Shown here: positions 11,262 to 23,939 of the stretch, piece by piece | Layout of the letters: every line of letters starts with the position of its first letter | How positions within the stretch are numbered: the first letter of the stretch is position 1 | DNA from: Bryopsis sp. KO-2023 | Lineage: Eukaryota; Chlorophyta; Ulvophyceae; Bryopsidales; Bryopsidaceae | NCBI GenBank assembly: GCA_030272585.1 | Contig: BSYQ01000004.1 | Coordinates: 3,844,001 to 3,908,000 of the forward strand | DNA length: 64,000 bases | Direction: 5' to 3' | Made by a program: the position numbers and the translations under genes | The notes under the pieces: generated by a model | Seen by the model: the letters and a program-made list of their open reading frames with translations, nothing else | What the model was told of the DNA's origin: nothing | The model's database searches: none

Positions 11262-14200
11262 GGGGGGTGTCCCTTTTTCTTTCTTCGGTGTTTTCTGTTT
11301 TTTTTCTTATGTTCTGGTCAAGGTTGCAGCATTTTTTTCATTGTAGTTGGGAAATAGAAAATGTAAGGACGGTGGTTTGGCAGGCACATGCATGTGGTGT
11401 TACTTATTTACACTTTGCTGTTTCACGAGGCATTGTGGCCTTTCAGAAATTGAAGCTGTGTTTTTCGTTGCTGGTCTCCTGGTGCATCACCCGTAGACCC
11501 CAACTGACCATAAACCGTGGGCACCATGATCTGTGCATTCATAAATTCACAAAGTGCAGAGAAGCACATATATATATATATTTGTCCATCCACCTTCCGA
11601 AGGTTACTCACCCTTTCATTATTTGGCAGAAACTTTAACACCCCAGCAAAAAAAGAAACAAAAAAACCAAAGCAGTTCCATGGCACAACGACGAAAAGGG
11701 AGAGGGGTCGATTTGACGGCAGGAAGCAGGGAAATAGTGGAGTAAAAAAAAGGTAAAAAAGACAATCCATAAAATTGAAGTGCAGATTCCCTTCAATGTT
11801 TCCGATCAGTATTGGGGTGTCCTAGATGATGCAAACTTCGGCCGGTTTATACTCAGGTTTCCCACCCAAACGAAAGTGGATCAGTGAGAACCTGGGCATC
11901 CAAAACACCAGTTACAGTTTCACTGTTGTGAGCTTGCGGGGAAAGCTCGAGCTGAAGGGACATCAGGTACAAAAGGCACCTGTTCAAGACATCTTCACCA
12001 GCCCATCACAAAAAAGAACAGACCACTTTTCTCCACCCCTTCCTGTCAACTCTGGCCATCCCTATTTCCTCGATGAGGGGACACAATTCTGGTAAACCAT
12101 CCAGCCCGGAGAGAACGCCATGGTCCTTCAACCAAGCCACATCTGCTCCCTCTATCTTTCACGAAAGCATCACAATGGACCCTTGCGTGTCTCTGACTGC
12201 AATTTTGCTGGGGGTGCCTGTCTCGGGCTTTAGTTTCTGGCCTGACTTTACGGTGGATTCAATTCCCCTCCAAAGTGGCCAAAATCAGCCTGAATGTGCC
12301 GATTCGATACATTTGCTTCAAGGAACAAATTAGATCTTGCTTTCAGACCACAATATCAAAAATTTCAGGAAGAGATTAAAGTGTGAAAATACACTGTTGG
12401 AACGCTACACACTGTTTGCTGAGGGTTGGCATCGTGATCATGGTTCCCAGAAAACGTCCACCCTTTTTGGAGCCCTACCATGACGCAATCGACTGTGTAT
12501 CTGAGCTCCAACACTCTGTTTCCCCTTCGATGCAAGCATATTCTTTGATGGTAATGTTGTTTTCCTGACAGACCTGTAATGCTGACAACCAACTCTTCTC
12601 TTGCACCTTTTCGGGATTCTTTGCGAGTGCACTGGGATAAAATCAATGGCCATAACGCGTTCCCAACAAAGAGAGAGTCCTGCTCTGACGACCGAAACGG
12701 TGACGTCCTACGACGGATCGAAAGGATGTAGCTTGGATGGAAACGTTTCGGTCTCGAATACCCACGCGGACGTCACGGGTGGGTGTGCACTCAGAAGGCT
12801 CCACAAGTGAAACGAAACTCCTCAACACTGTGCGTCATGGGTGTCCCAGTTTTCCTGAACACATTTTCCTGAACTCTGTCGCCAAGGAGCGTTTCGAATT
12901 CGAGTTCCTTCGGAAATTCCATGCATCGCAGCAAGTCCATATCAGACCAAAATAACTTGTACTCACTTTCCATGCTTTTGCCTTGTGAAGAGGTCCCTGT
13001 GTTTTGGATGCAACATCTGTGGGTGAAACATGTGCTCTGATTTGTGCAGTGATGGGGACCCAGAGAGAAAGCAGACGATTGGAAAATCTACAGGTGGTGT
13101 GATGAATCGATGCTAAGGGCTGGGGGTTGAATCCTGTTTGCTTGCATATTTTTTGTGTTATTTTTCGTCGTGGTCTTTTCCATGCATGTTTAAGAGATTT
13201 GTATAAGCTGTCGTCCGTGTCCGAGATTCTGTGAAGGAGTGCAGAACCTGAAACAGTGATCTATCGCTTGTACAAATGTAAAAGATGGTATACTGGGTTG
13301 TCCTTTTGCCTTGCATGTGTGTTTGTTGCTCTCTTTGTTTCCTTTATGTGTTTTTGTTTCGTAGTGAGGTTGCAGCAATGAATTGTTTCCTTTGGTCTGA
13401 ATGATCCTGTGTCATGTCAGATTCACATTCCTCACCCCGACGGGGCCCACGAATGGACAGAATCCTGAATAGGCAAATTCTAGAATATGCCTTTCGGGCC
13501 CAACCCACCCCGAGTGAACTCTCGGTCCCACCCAGACATGCTCCAACAACCATGTGGTATGATGCTGGTAGAACAGGTATGTTTTACGGCTTTGTCTCGC
13601 TTGTTCTGCCACTCAGTCTGTCATTCGGTTGAAGGTCAACCCTCTGTCGGTTGGATAGCTGGAAGTCAGACAGCTGAGGCCCAACCCTCACTCAGTCAGA
13701 CAGAGCGGGTCAAACCTTCATTCAGTCAGACAACTGCTCTGTCAGACCCTCATTCAGTCAATCCTGGGTCAAATAAGAGGCTATTCCTGGCTCATTGAAC
13801 CACAGAGGCACTTCTTGACCTTGGAGATCTATCTTTCTGGAATCATAGGACCCACACTCAGCCGGAGCACTGTTCTAAGAGACTCTTGTTGCAATGGAAT
13901 TGGGAGCAAAGAGCTTTCTACGACGTGTCAGAGTGAGGGCCATATTTTTGAGTTTTTCGTCCATTGATTGCATCATCATGAACTTCCATCTTTTCATGGT
14001 TCATAAGACCCCAATGGATAGTGTTTTGATGGGGATTATGGAGAATTGACCCATTTCTGGCATATTCCCCCCTATTTGACCGAAGATTCCTCTTGTGGGA
14101 TCAATGCATGGCAACCCATGCTTGCCCGTACAACCCACCCAGCATTCAACTGGCAAGAAATACTATATATTGGGAAAAGTCACAAGATAATAACCATGCT

Positions 14201-14309
14201 GAGTCAGGGTCTGTGTGTTCACACCTGCTACCAGGACCCATCCTCGTTTCGTCGAGGCCGGAATCCAGTTGGCTGTGCTAAAGATCCACACCAGGCATAC
14301 AAGTCCAAC
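11262..14309. other. 3-kb stretch without a recognised gene
   Basis: Between the UTP10 stop and the first confident exon of the coiled-coil gene. Open frames at 11826-12095, 12073-12333 and 12601-12810 show no recognisable domain and no convincing splice-linked partners. A CpG-rich patch at 12690-12790 carries TGACGTCC (12701-12708) and GGACGTCACGGG (12768-12779), resembling upstream regions elsewhere in the window. It may be the true promoter of the 14310 gene, with untranslated exons between. A degenerate tandem repeat lies at 13611-13770. Confidence 0.5.
13611..13770. repeat. degenerate tandem repeat, CATTCAGTCAGACA-type
   Basis: About four imperfect units of roughly 35-45 bases sharing AACCCTCACTCAGTCAGACA or CATTCAGTCAGACA cores. 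Likely a decayed minisatellite; no coding potential recognised. Confidence 0.55.
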
Positions 14310-17300
14310 ATGAACTTACGGAAGGAGCTCTCGGAAGTTGAAGTCACCCTCAAGGCCAAGGAGTATGAACTGGAGTCCTTGCATCGGAGGGCAGATCTTT
14401 TCAGGTTGGATTGAGAGTCCCAAACGGGTTGTTTTGAAAATCTCTCATTTGTGTGTGAGTGACACCAGTGCATTAAGATTTTGTCCATGGACCTACTCCA
14501 TCAAACCTGCCTAGATGTGAAAATGGATTAGTGGTGGAAATGTTTGCTTGCTTCATTTCCAGACTCTTCTTGTGTGTATGGGGACATGATTTTTGAACAT
14601 ATCCGGTTGGTGGATTGAGCAGGTGTGCATTTACAACTGTTCCGATCTTTTAGCTGTTGTCAATGAATGTGTTTGAAAAGATGGTGGAGGATTTCTATCC
14701 CCAAAGGGCTAACCATTTTTACTAAAATCTCACCAGACTCATCACCTGATTCAACCTCTGAGCCGAGGGGGGTTCCTAGGAATGCATACCGGAACAAGGG
14801 TCGCCACAGACAGAAATGACAAGCGGGTGCATTATGTTTGCAGGTGGACGAAGCTCCAAAACGAAAAGAATCAGGTCGTATCCAGTGAAGCCAGAAAGGA
14901 ATCTGTGAAGAGATTCATGGAACAGCATTCCAGGCCATCACAGACCCAAGCATCGTCAAACCCGCCACCGGAGTACCTCAAGGAAATGGTGAATAACGTC
15001 TGCCACCAGCTCAACACCACTGACGGTGTGCACGGTGGCCAAGATGCAAGGATTCCTGATGAAAATGATGGAGCTCCTGTAAAAACATCCGAAAAAGAGG
15101 TCAGCATCGGTTCAAGATCTCCAATATCAGATTCCAATCGCTTCAACGATTCGGAGAGTCGAGGCGATGGCAGCAGCTGGAAGATCGGGTCCCACCCAGT
15201 GCCAAGGCAGAGTTCGAGTGGAGAGAAGCTTTCTGTGAAGGAAACCACAAAAGACCGATCATGGAGAATCGATTGTGATGAACCTGTGCTGGTCAGCGAT
15301 GCCGAAGTTCAAACGGCCAAATTGGAAAGGTGTCCTGAGGAAGTCCAAATCCTGGAGGTGGAGTTGAAGGTATGGAGCCAGTTCTTCTGCTTGCTGGATA
15401 CTTAACCTCCCACGTTCAGATGCTTCAATTCTCTTTGTTTCGATGGTTTTCCAGGCTAAAATCACGAAGCTGGAGGCCGAGCTCACAGTGGAGAGGTGCA
15501 TGCGCCGAGAAGCTGCTGCAGAGAACGTGCGGCTCCAGGGGCAGAAGGCTTCCGACCAAGAGGTGATCGCTGCCTTGAGGGAGGAGGTCGCCAGGAGAGC
15601 TGAGAGGGAGCATCAGCTGAGCCACGCTGTTGATCGGTGAGTGAATCCCAAGCTTTGTGAAAGTCATGAGCCTTGCATTGTTTTGAATCCAAGCAAACCT
15701 CCTGCTCGATTTGAACTGCTGATCGATATGTTTAAAGATCCCACACACAATTTTAGATGGTGCCCCTTATTTGAAGAGTGCAAAAGAGTTCAATGAGTAT
15801 CAAATTCCTCAGATGCCTTGTTATTTCTCCTCCTTTCCAAGCTGAGTCCAAGGATCCACCAGACCCAAAATATGGTTTTCCTTTACTCTTACTTTATAAG
15901 ATCACCAGATTCAGTAGATTCTCTTTGCAGTTCTGGTTTTTCCTTGCTTTCCCATGCTTATACTTGAGCGAGTCCTGCCAATCAACCCCTCACCTTGGCT
16001 GGAGGTTTTTCAACACATCTGACAAGAAGAGTGCCAAAAAATGGAGAGCATCAAAATTTAATAGTCGTCTTGAATTCCACAGGAAGCTCGAGGAGGTGGA
16101 GGCCATGAAGGGGGAGTATGGCCGGATCTGCGAGGAGCTGGACCACTTGGAGAAATTCCAGGTCAGCAACCTCAAAGACCAACTCATCAAGATCGCAAAC
16201 GAGCGCAACAGGCTGGAAAAGGAGCTGGGTGAGTCGAGGAACGCCATGCTGAACCTGAGGGCTGAGCGAGAAAAGCTCAAGGGAGAAAAAGAGGTGGGGT
16301 GTGGTCAATTGAATCTTGTGCACGTTTGAAAGTTGCAACTCCCTTGGTGAATGTGGTCTGACCATGTGCTTTTGACAAGAAAATTGGGTCTCCATCCACA
16401 CGAGCAGGCTTCACCTGTCGAGCAATGAGTGCCACTCTCGACCAAAAATAAAAATACGATTCGATGTGAATTCAGGCCCTGCTTCAGTTCGCGAAGGAGG
16501 ATGAGGAGGACCACCAGCTGGTGCTGAGGACTCGAAATCAGCTCCTTCATCAGCTGCAAACCCTTCAAACCGATCTTGAGGATGCCAAGGCTACCACTGA
16601 AAAGGTTGAAGCTGCCTCAGCCCAAAAAGACGATCAAATGGCGACTCTACGACAGCAGCTGGCTGATGCGACCCCAATCCCGGAGGCACAGGTGAGCAAG
16701 ATCATTGAAGTAAACTGGAGGCTTCTAATGCAACCACAAGGATGTCTGAGAACAGCGAGGAAGGGCTGGATTGACAGAGCTGGCTCACCTTGGCGACTCC
16801 CCTTCTAAAGAAATGCATCGGTGCTATAGGAACTTCTGACAGCGAAAGCGAAGGAAATGGAGGAAACTGTTGGGAAGCTGGAGGATGAGCTGCAGAAGAA
16901 ACAAACTGCCCTCGATCAGGTACGAATCCACATCGTAATGTTTATTCTTGGGAATTGATGACGGCAATCTCTTATAAATCTGTGAGTTCATTTTCTTTGT
17001 TCAAGAAGCCAGGGAATTTTAGGTTGAAAATTCGTTATTTTACAAAACATGGTTTTACTTTTTCTTCTGGGGGAAAAAATTACCTGAGGAGAGGATCTGG
17101 TTGTGTTTGTGTAGAGCATGACACTCCAACAGAAGCTTCTGAAGAATGCTGATCGGAACCCTCGAGTTTGCCCAGGGCTTCTGGAAGAAGAAAACGAAAT
17201 GCTCAAACAAAAGCTCATTGTGAGTAGCACAGATCCTTTCTTTTCAAACAATTGGGTAGCAAACAGCAAATCCTGGCGATTGTGTCCTGAACCATCTTCT

Positions 17301-17974
17301 TCAAACCCCTACTTCCAGGAGCGTGACATGGAAATGGATGAGATGAAAGAGGTTCACCAAAAGAAGGCCAGTGCGTACGAGGCAGCGGACGAAAACATCG
17401 CGTGCTTAGAGGCAGACATCGAGCAGTGGAGAAGGGACTACAAGGGATGCTCCAAAGCCAGAGCCAGGCTTCAACGGGAGAACGACTCCATGAAGGAGGA
17501 ACTCCGAAAGTTGGCCATCGAGTGCGAAGGCAGCCCTGCCAAACGTGTTCAAGCCCTGAAACGAAAGTTGGCACAGGTAAGAAGAATGAACTGCAAGCAT
17601 AAGACTAGCTGATTTCGAGTTAGACCATCACATGGATTTGGAGAATGAGAATTCCTCTGGCCGCACCTTGACATTGCAACCCACCATGCTAAAATTTTGA
17701 TGTACTATACAATGGTTTCTGCTGTACTTCGAAAGCAATATTCTCGGTTTGGTTTTGTTTTGTGGAGGCGTATGAACGAAGAATTACTTTGAATTGTTTG
17801 TTTTCTTTTTCCTGGAATGAAATCTTGAGAAAACTTTTCATTTGAATGTTATTTGTGCAGGAGCGAGAGCAATCGGAAGTGGTGAGGGAAACTATCAAAA
17901 GAGTTCAAAACATGAGGAACTCGCTCAAAAAGGGACGTTCGGGAAGCCCAAGAAATACGGTTGAAACTGAATAG
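14310..17974 (+). CDS. long coiled-coil protein, unknown function
   Basis: Nine exons join in frame: 14310-14404, 14844-15369, 15455-15636, 16083-16293, 16476-16691, 16830-16919, 17115-17219, 17319-17576 and 17861-17974. They give about 598 residues. The second exon (residues about 33-207) is Ser/Gln/Asp-rich and probably disordered. From residue about 208 onward the chain is almost continuous heptad-type helix, Glu/Lys/Leu/Arg-rich, in blocks such as AKITKLEAEL, NERNRLEKELGE and LENDL-like repeats. It ends in a short basic tail (KKGRSGSPR). No signal peptide, membrane segment or catalytic motif is visible. ATG 14310 is only the first Met in the first confident exon; the frame is open upstream to 14046, so the N-terminus may be longer. 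A decayed partial copy of this gene lies at 48250-47080 on the other strand. A cytoskeletal or scaffold role is only a guess. Confidence 0.75.
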
Positions 17975-18831
17975 AGAAAGAATTTGTCTGTGAGGGAGAA
18001 AGGGGTGATATTTTGCGGGGGAAATGAGGGAAGAGAGAAATCGAAGAGAGAAATTTGAAAAGGAGAAAAATATCTAGAGAGAAAAAAATTGAAAAAGGAA
18101 ACAAAGAAAAAAAACGTGGGGAAGTACAAGCTTGTTTTTGATATTTGGGAAACATCAAAGCTGTTCGGTGCTTCGTTGGGGAAGTTTTTTGGAAATAGTT
18201 TTTTCGTGTTCGATGGATTTTCATCGATTTTGTAATTTGTGTTCAAGGCAACATGAAGAAGAAATATAATCCTCTGTGTTTTTGTGTATATTTTTAAGAG
18301 GGGGAATCCACTGGAAAAGAAAAAAAACAAGCTGCGGCACAAACAAGGTCCAGAAGTTTGTTTTCGGATTTCATGACTTTCCACAATGGACTCTTTGTAT
18401 GGAGGTATTGCAGGAGGGGGGAGGGGGGTGGGAAGAATGCTTTCACCCAATAGGTGAAAAAATAACAGTAGAATAGCAGGGGTGCTGGGAATATAGTGTT
18501 GGTATATTCCCAGCACGAACCTTTGCTGCAACCTTTGCTTTCCATCCACCACCACTCAAACGAGCACGACAAGGGCGACGCTGCGGGAATCGAACCACGC
18601 AAGGGGGGTCCATGCATCGATCAAAAGTTCTTGCTGAAACCAACGCATTTTCTCTGGGTGGCAGGAGGCTGGAGCAGCAGCCGCAACAAAAAATGCGATT
18701 TGTTCTCTGCTGGTACGATCAATTCCAGTTCTACACAGGATTCATCGAATCTTGCACGTGGGTTTCTGGCATCCCGGGAGTGTTGGTACTATTTGCGCCA
18801 CGCTCAGGGTCTGAGGGATGCACCCATCGCC
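17975..18831. other. intergenic / 5' untranslated stretch
   Basis: Purine-rich from 17975 to about 18140, then AT-rich, with no supported gene. It contains a perfect 14-bp-stem inverted repeat at 18482-18516, upstream of the 18832 start codon. Confidence 0.5.
18482..18516. repeat. perfect inverted repeat, 14-bp stem, 7-nt loop
   Basis: Left arm GTGCTGGGAATATA (18482-18495) is the exact reverse complement of 18503-18516, around loop GTGTTGG. If transcribed with the 18832 gene it would be a stable 5' UTR hairpin. It could also be a small cruciform or an element relic. Confidence 0.85.
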
Positions 18832-20329
18832 ATGACGACCCCGTCGCGCCGACTACTGGAGGTTTTCACGAAAGAGGATACTCCCGAGCCACAGACTCCC
18901 TTGCCTCCCACGGCAACGCTCGCAAAACTCTCCGCGCCACATCCTCAAGCTGGGGCGCTGCGTGGAGAGGTGTCGAACACCCCCATCAGGTTCCGCCACA
19001 GCTTCCATGACGCGAAAACCCCGAAATTATCCCAAGGATTTCATGGAAGCGACTTCGGGGGAAGCAAAACCGTGAACCCGTCGTCGCGGTTGGGGGGAGA
19101 TTTCGAGACGCTGACGGAAAACGTGAGAGGGCCACAGTTCGAAACCATACAGGAAGAAAGGTGTGGGGGGGGGAGTGGATAAACTGGGGTTCATTGAAAT
19201 TCATCCCCTGAGGAAGGAAGCTTTTTGTTCTCACCTTGAGAGGTTGACCCTGGACTGTGCTTTTCCTTCCTGAGTTATTTCTTGGTGATCAAACAAAATG
19301 AAATGAAAATGAAAAATATGTTTTGGAGACTGACTGATTCGATCAAGATTTTTCATCGATTGATCAGGGGGGTTTTGTTTACACAGGGTCGGTCTGGATT
19401 TGGTTGCAGAAATCGATCACCCAGAAGATGGGGTTTCAGAGGAAGGGGGCTTCTTGGAGGAGGAAGAGGTTGAACGACATGAATTTGAGCAATGGATACA
19501 CCAGCGTGCGGCTAAATTTGGACGAAGCTATGATCAAATGCTGGAAGAAATGGGGGAGGAGGCCGTCGCTTTCGCTTATCAAACCAAGCGGCAAAAGGAG
19601 ATCATGCAAGAGGTCGAGATGGAGGAGAAGAGGAAACTCTTGGAAGACATAGAGATGTGCATGCCATGCGAGGTGGTGCAAATTCACTCCCGAAAGAGAC
19701 GTCGTAAAAAAAATAAATGCGTCATGGTGTTTTGTCATGATTTAGAAAAAAGAAGGGAACTCTTTTCCGATGTTTTTGTGTTTGGTAGAACGAAAGGTCG
19801 ATTTAATCCTTCCATAGATATCTGGTTTTGCATTTTTGACATTTCTTGGATGTCCAATAAATGGGGTTCTTTTGAAAATGCTTCCAGGGGCCACCTTCTC
19901 CGGTTCCTTCGTGTGTCCATCCTTCGAGCAGCTCCGACATCACAGGTAAGGACTTCGAATCCAAAATTGTATCAACAGACGAATGCCAGGCCACTCTTTT
20001 CCTTTCCTGGATTGTATTTATCGACAACGGTCAATTCATATCTGAGGACTTGGGATTTAGAAAAGTGATGAAAAACTTCCAACTTTTGGGGAGAACTTTG
20101 GCTGATGTATGCTGCATGCATATTTGTTCCTTTGTGTTTAGAGGGACAAGGTGTGAAACTGGAAATATATTTTCAAATCTTGAATGTTTGTATGGATGTG
20201 GAAAATGCAGGGTGTTCCGTAAGCCCCACATCGATCAGGAGCCTGGGTTCCTGGCCGCCATTTGATATCCCAGAAGAACCGGAATATCTTTTCTACGATT
20301 TGGAAAACAGCCAGAATGGGGAGCAATGA
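18832..20329 (+). CDS. hypothetical acidic protein
   Basis: Not recognised. The best model has exons 18832-19160, 19387-19672, 19888-19945 and 20211-20329, in frame, 263 residues. The N-terminal third is Pro/Thr/Ser-rich (TPEPQTPLPPTATL) and probably disordered. Residues about 110-205 are Glu-rich and helical, with EFEQWIHQRAAKFGRSYDQM followed by KRQKEIMQEVEMEEKRKLLE. The tail is Ser/Pro-rich then acidic (EEPEYLFYDLENSQNGEQ). The start at 18832 follows catcgcc; the frame is open upstream to 18496. An alternative donor near 19693 and a different downstream frame would give a shorter basic C-terminus ending at 20265. No signal peptide or membrane segment. Confidence 0.5.
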
Positions 20330-21544
20330 TAGATACTTCATGAAAGTGGACTATAATTTTTGGATATGGAACCAGCTGAAATTTGACGAAAGAATTTGAA
20401 GAGAGATCTTTTCTTTTGTTCACAGTGTTTTTCCTGCAACCCATGGGTGGTTGAGAGTCGTTTGAATTCCGAACTATGTAGAAAGGATGTGGTAGATTGG
20501 AAGGGAGGGGGGGTTGTGGGTGTGAGCACAGACTGTATACAGAGTCATCAATATAGTTTGTAATAATTCAAGGTGTAGGACAGAAAAGACAAGCGGAAAA
20601 AAAAGGAAAAAGAAAAGAAAAGCAGTCTTGAAAACACTGCTGAGGGATGTTGGGTGCAAAACGAGAATTCTCTTCCCTGAACCAATACTCCTGCACCTGG
20701 TGTGCTATTTGATATGGACCGCTCTCTCCAGAGGTGAGTGGGTGGGCTGCAAAGTTCGTGATTCCTTGGTTAAATGGAATTTGGAGACTGCACGGTCTAC
20801 TCTGTTTTTTCTACGTTTCACAACTCCATTTTTTTCTGAGGATTGGAATGATTTGAGATGTTCTTTGGTGGTTTGGGCATTATCCCGAACCACCTCGCAG
20901 GAACACTCGTGGGCCCAATCTTCACCTAACACATAAACCTATCCTAAACTTTAGCATAGCACCAGCATTCATCTCTTATCTTCGGAAAGCAGCACTCATA
21001 ATTGAGCAGAACCAGCTAATCAGATTCCAAAGGGGTGGTGCTAAATAATGGGCATCTGGGCCTAATCAAACAAAGAAACAAAACTGCGTCTACATGCACT
21101 GGTGTTTGATCTGGAGTAGGCACCACTCCCCAGTTCGTGTGAATATTTCAACAGTATATGGAAATCATGTCCCATCACTGAAGCATTTTTTTCCCCTCCC
21201 CCACAACCACCACCACCGCCACAGCCACCACCACACGGGCAGAAAAACAATAATCACACATCCACTGTCGCCCAGCAAAATTCCGACAACCCCCAGCCTC
21301 CAAATATATAGTTTTTTTTTCTTCTTTTTCTTTTCTTTTTGCACTACAAATACCTCCACCAAATTCTCTCGCAACCAAAACGCCACTCGTTTCCCCCCCC
21401 AAAACCAACCGGAGCCCACCCCAGCATCGATTCCAATTTCCCCGCACACACCACACCACGACCTGTCTTGCCCAACCATGAAACCACCGTCGCCCCTTCC
21501 CAGTTTTCCAACCAGACGCAATCGTTCGACCTCCAGAGTTTCTC
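20330..21544. other. convergent intergenic region
   Basis: Between the 3' ends of the hypothetical gene and RPL3. It holds C-rich stretches (21190-21480) but no ORF with recognisable features; presumably 3' untranslated sequence of both genes. Confidence 0.5.
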
Positions 21545-23939
21545 TTACACAGCCTCCACTGGCTTGGTTCGCCCCATGATCTTCATTTTCTCTTCGGAGG
21601 TCTGGAAACGACCGTGGCCCATCTTGGACGAAGTGTCAATGAATTTCAACTCCACCTCCTCCAGAGCCCTGCGGGACGTCTGTGCCAACAAACTCCTTCG
21701 CAGCGTGATCGGCCTCTTCTTGGTTCCCACAACGGAGCCCTTGAACATGAGGTAATCCTCGGACACCACTCCGTATCGTGGGAAACCGCCCATGGGAGTG
21801 ACATCCTTTTCGGTCAAATCGAAGGCGGTCTTGGCCTTGTGCGAGGGTTGGTTCTTTTTGCCGATCTTGTAGATTTTGTGGTTCATCTCAGTTCGGTGAT
21901 GGAAACCGTGCTGACCCACTCTGGCCACGGTCCAGGACACCCTGGAAGGATGCCACGCTCCGATACAAGCGACCTATCCATTCGTTCACCAGAGGAAGTC
22001 TTGCTTAATTCAACAGTTGGCTTAATTTGCATTCTAATTGAAGATCGGACAACCTTGTCTTTTTCACTTTTACTTTCTGACTGGAGCGAAGGAAAGATCC
22101 TTGAACGGAAATCCATGATGAAAGTTTTATCCTCAGATAGTAATATCAAACAAACAAAAACAATGGTTGTCTGGAGGGAAAAATTTGTTCATTCTGGTGA
22201 GATTCCAAATCAAGGGGCGGGTAATAAAAAAGAACTGCGGCAAATTAAGAACGATACTCGTTCTGCTGAACAGCCATTCCAAAAAAAATATCGCACACTT
22301 CTCTCCTAAAACAGAACATACCACGTCGCTCTAAAAAAGGACGTGAAGAGAAGCCAAAAATAGAACCAGAACTTAAGTATCGAATGTATATGTCTGACGC
22401 GGAAAAAGGATTCATTTTTGGCTATTTCAACTGCATAATAAATTTCTAAATGATGGAAAAAAAAATTGAATTTCAAAGACGCCACAGTGGACATCGTTGT
22501 AACCAAACAAAACAAACATCTTTGAGAAACTATATATGTATATATCTTCAACATGTCAGAAAAAGAAAAAAACCTAAAAGAATTTTAAACCCCTCATAAT
22601 GTATATATATATATATATACCTTTCTGAGACCTCTATGGGTCTTTCTTGGCAATCGAGTGACACCCCATCTGGTGACCACACCCTCAGTTCCGCAACCCT
22701 TTGTGACGGCAATAGTGTCGATCATTTCATTGGGTTGGAAGACGCTATCCACGCTCACACCCTTCTCAAACAATTTGTATGCAAAATCGACCTTGTCTGG
22801 AACGGTTCCGCCATTAACCTGGTCAACATACCCCAACTCAGCTTTCGACCCATTAATTTCAAGAACTTCAAAAAAAAAAGGAGAAAGGATTTGGTTTTTT
22901 GCTGATTTTTGCCCTTCAGGGAATGAAACTTCAGCAATACGCCCACCCACCCCACTCCCCCCAAAAAATAAAAAAAATCCCCATTTTTCCTCCAAGCCGT
23001 ATGCGTAATATTCTTTCTTTCTTTTTTTTGGACTGGTCTCCTATGAAAATCAGGCATCTATCATCAATACCAATGACAATTGGCAACATCCCCACATACA
23101 CATCTCCACTCCTTATTTATTTTGGTTGCGATTGTTTTTTTTTCCTTGTAGAAGACATGTGCTTCTCAGCAGCGACACCCTCACATTTGCTTTTTTTTCA
23201 ACAAGAAGAAAACTAAAAAAAGGATGGGAAAACTGCCAATAAATATCAAATAAAAATACCCATATGTTGTGTCTTTTTCCATTCCAGTTCATTTTTACTT
23301 TTTCGTGTTTCCAACAAATGAAATAAAAACCATCAACAGACCTACAATAACAAAAAAAGAAGAAAAAAAACCTATGTGCAACTGTACCTGAATCTCCATG
23401 CAATGACCCTTCTTTTGGAACCTCTTCAGGGGCGTCTTGGAGATCTGAGTGTGTGCCAAAATCCTGATGGAGACGCACTCATCCTTCATCTTCCTCAAAG
23501 TATCCTCGATCTCGGTGGATCCATCCTGATACTTCTTGGCATAGTTACAGAAAGCCCTCCTCTGGCTGGTGTGCCACCTCTTGTAAAACCTCCTCTTCAT
23601 TTCGTCGGTGAGATGCTGAGCCCACACGGTGTACTTGGACACGGGTCCCTTGGCGGTGGAAACGTATCCGATTGCCGCGACGACGATCATTGGGGGGCAC
23701 TCCACGATCGTCACGGCTTCACAGGTCTCCTTCTTGTGGAGTTTCGAGTTGGGACGATCGACTTCGCGAACGATGTGGGTGGAACCCGCCTTGTAACCCA
23801 TGAACCCGGTCAAGTGGGGTGGTTGCGAGGCGTCGTCCTTGGGAAAGGATTTGATCTTTCCCTTTCCGCGCCTGCATCGCTTCTTGGGCAGGAATCCCAA
23901 CGAACCGCAACGAGGGTGCTCGAATTTTCTGTGCGACAT
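21545..23939 (-). CDS. RPL3: 60S ribosomal protein L3 (uL3)
   Basis: Cytosolic large-subunit protein near the peptidyl-transferase centre. Three exons on the minus strand: 23939-23388 (184 codons), 22818-22621 (66) and 21973-21545 (143 with stop). Both junctions are phase 0, giving 392 residues, the normal size. Family motifs are N-terminal [20 protein letters not shown], then [15 protein letters not shown], the exon-2 segment [23 protein letters not shown] with [12 protein letters not shown]-type ending, and the C-terminal GHGRFQT. The junction restores MEIQ-VNGGTV, as in other uL3 proteins. The conserved tryptophan-loop segment is present (RWG rather than RWH). It is head-to-head with the trypsin-ankyrin gene (start codons 921 bases apart). 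Confidence 0.97.

Noticed and set aside
11826-12333. Overlapping 89- and 86-codon frames after UTP10
   Set aside because: No recognisable domain, no shared splice structure; consistent with chance in a locally GC-balanced region.
18580-18610. Minus-strand GGTTCGATTCC, a perfect tRNA B-box sequence
   Set aside because: The flanking bases do not form a T-stem and no A-box or acceptor stem is found at tRNA spacing, so it is not a tRNA.
23054-23071. Minus-strand TGATGA followed closely by CTGA in an RPL3 intron (RPL3 introns host snoRNAs in animals)
   Set aside because: The boxes are only about 8 bases apart, no terminal stem is found, and no second D box lies at the right distance.
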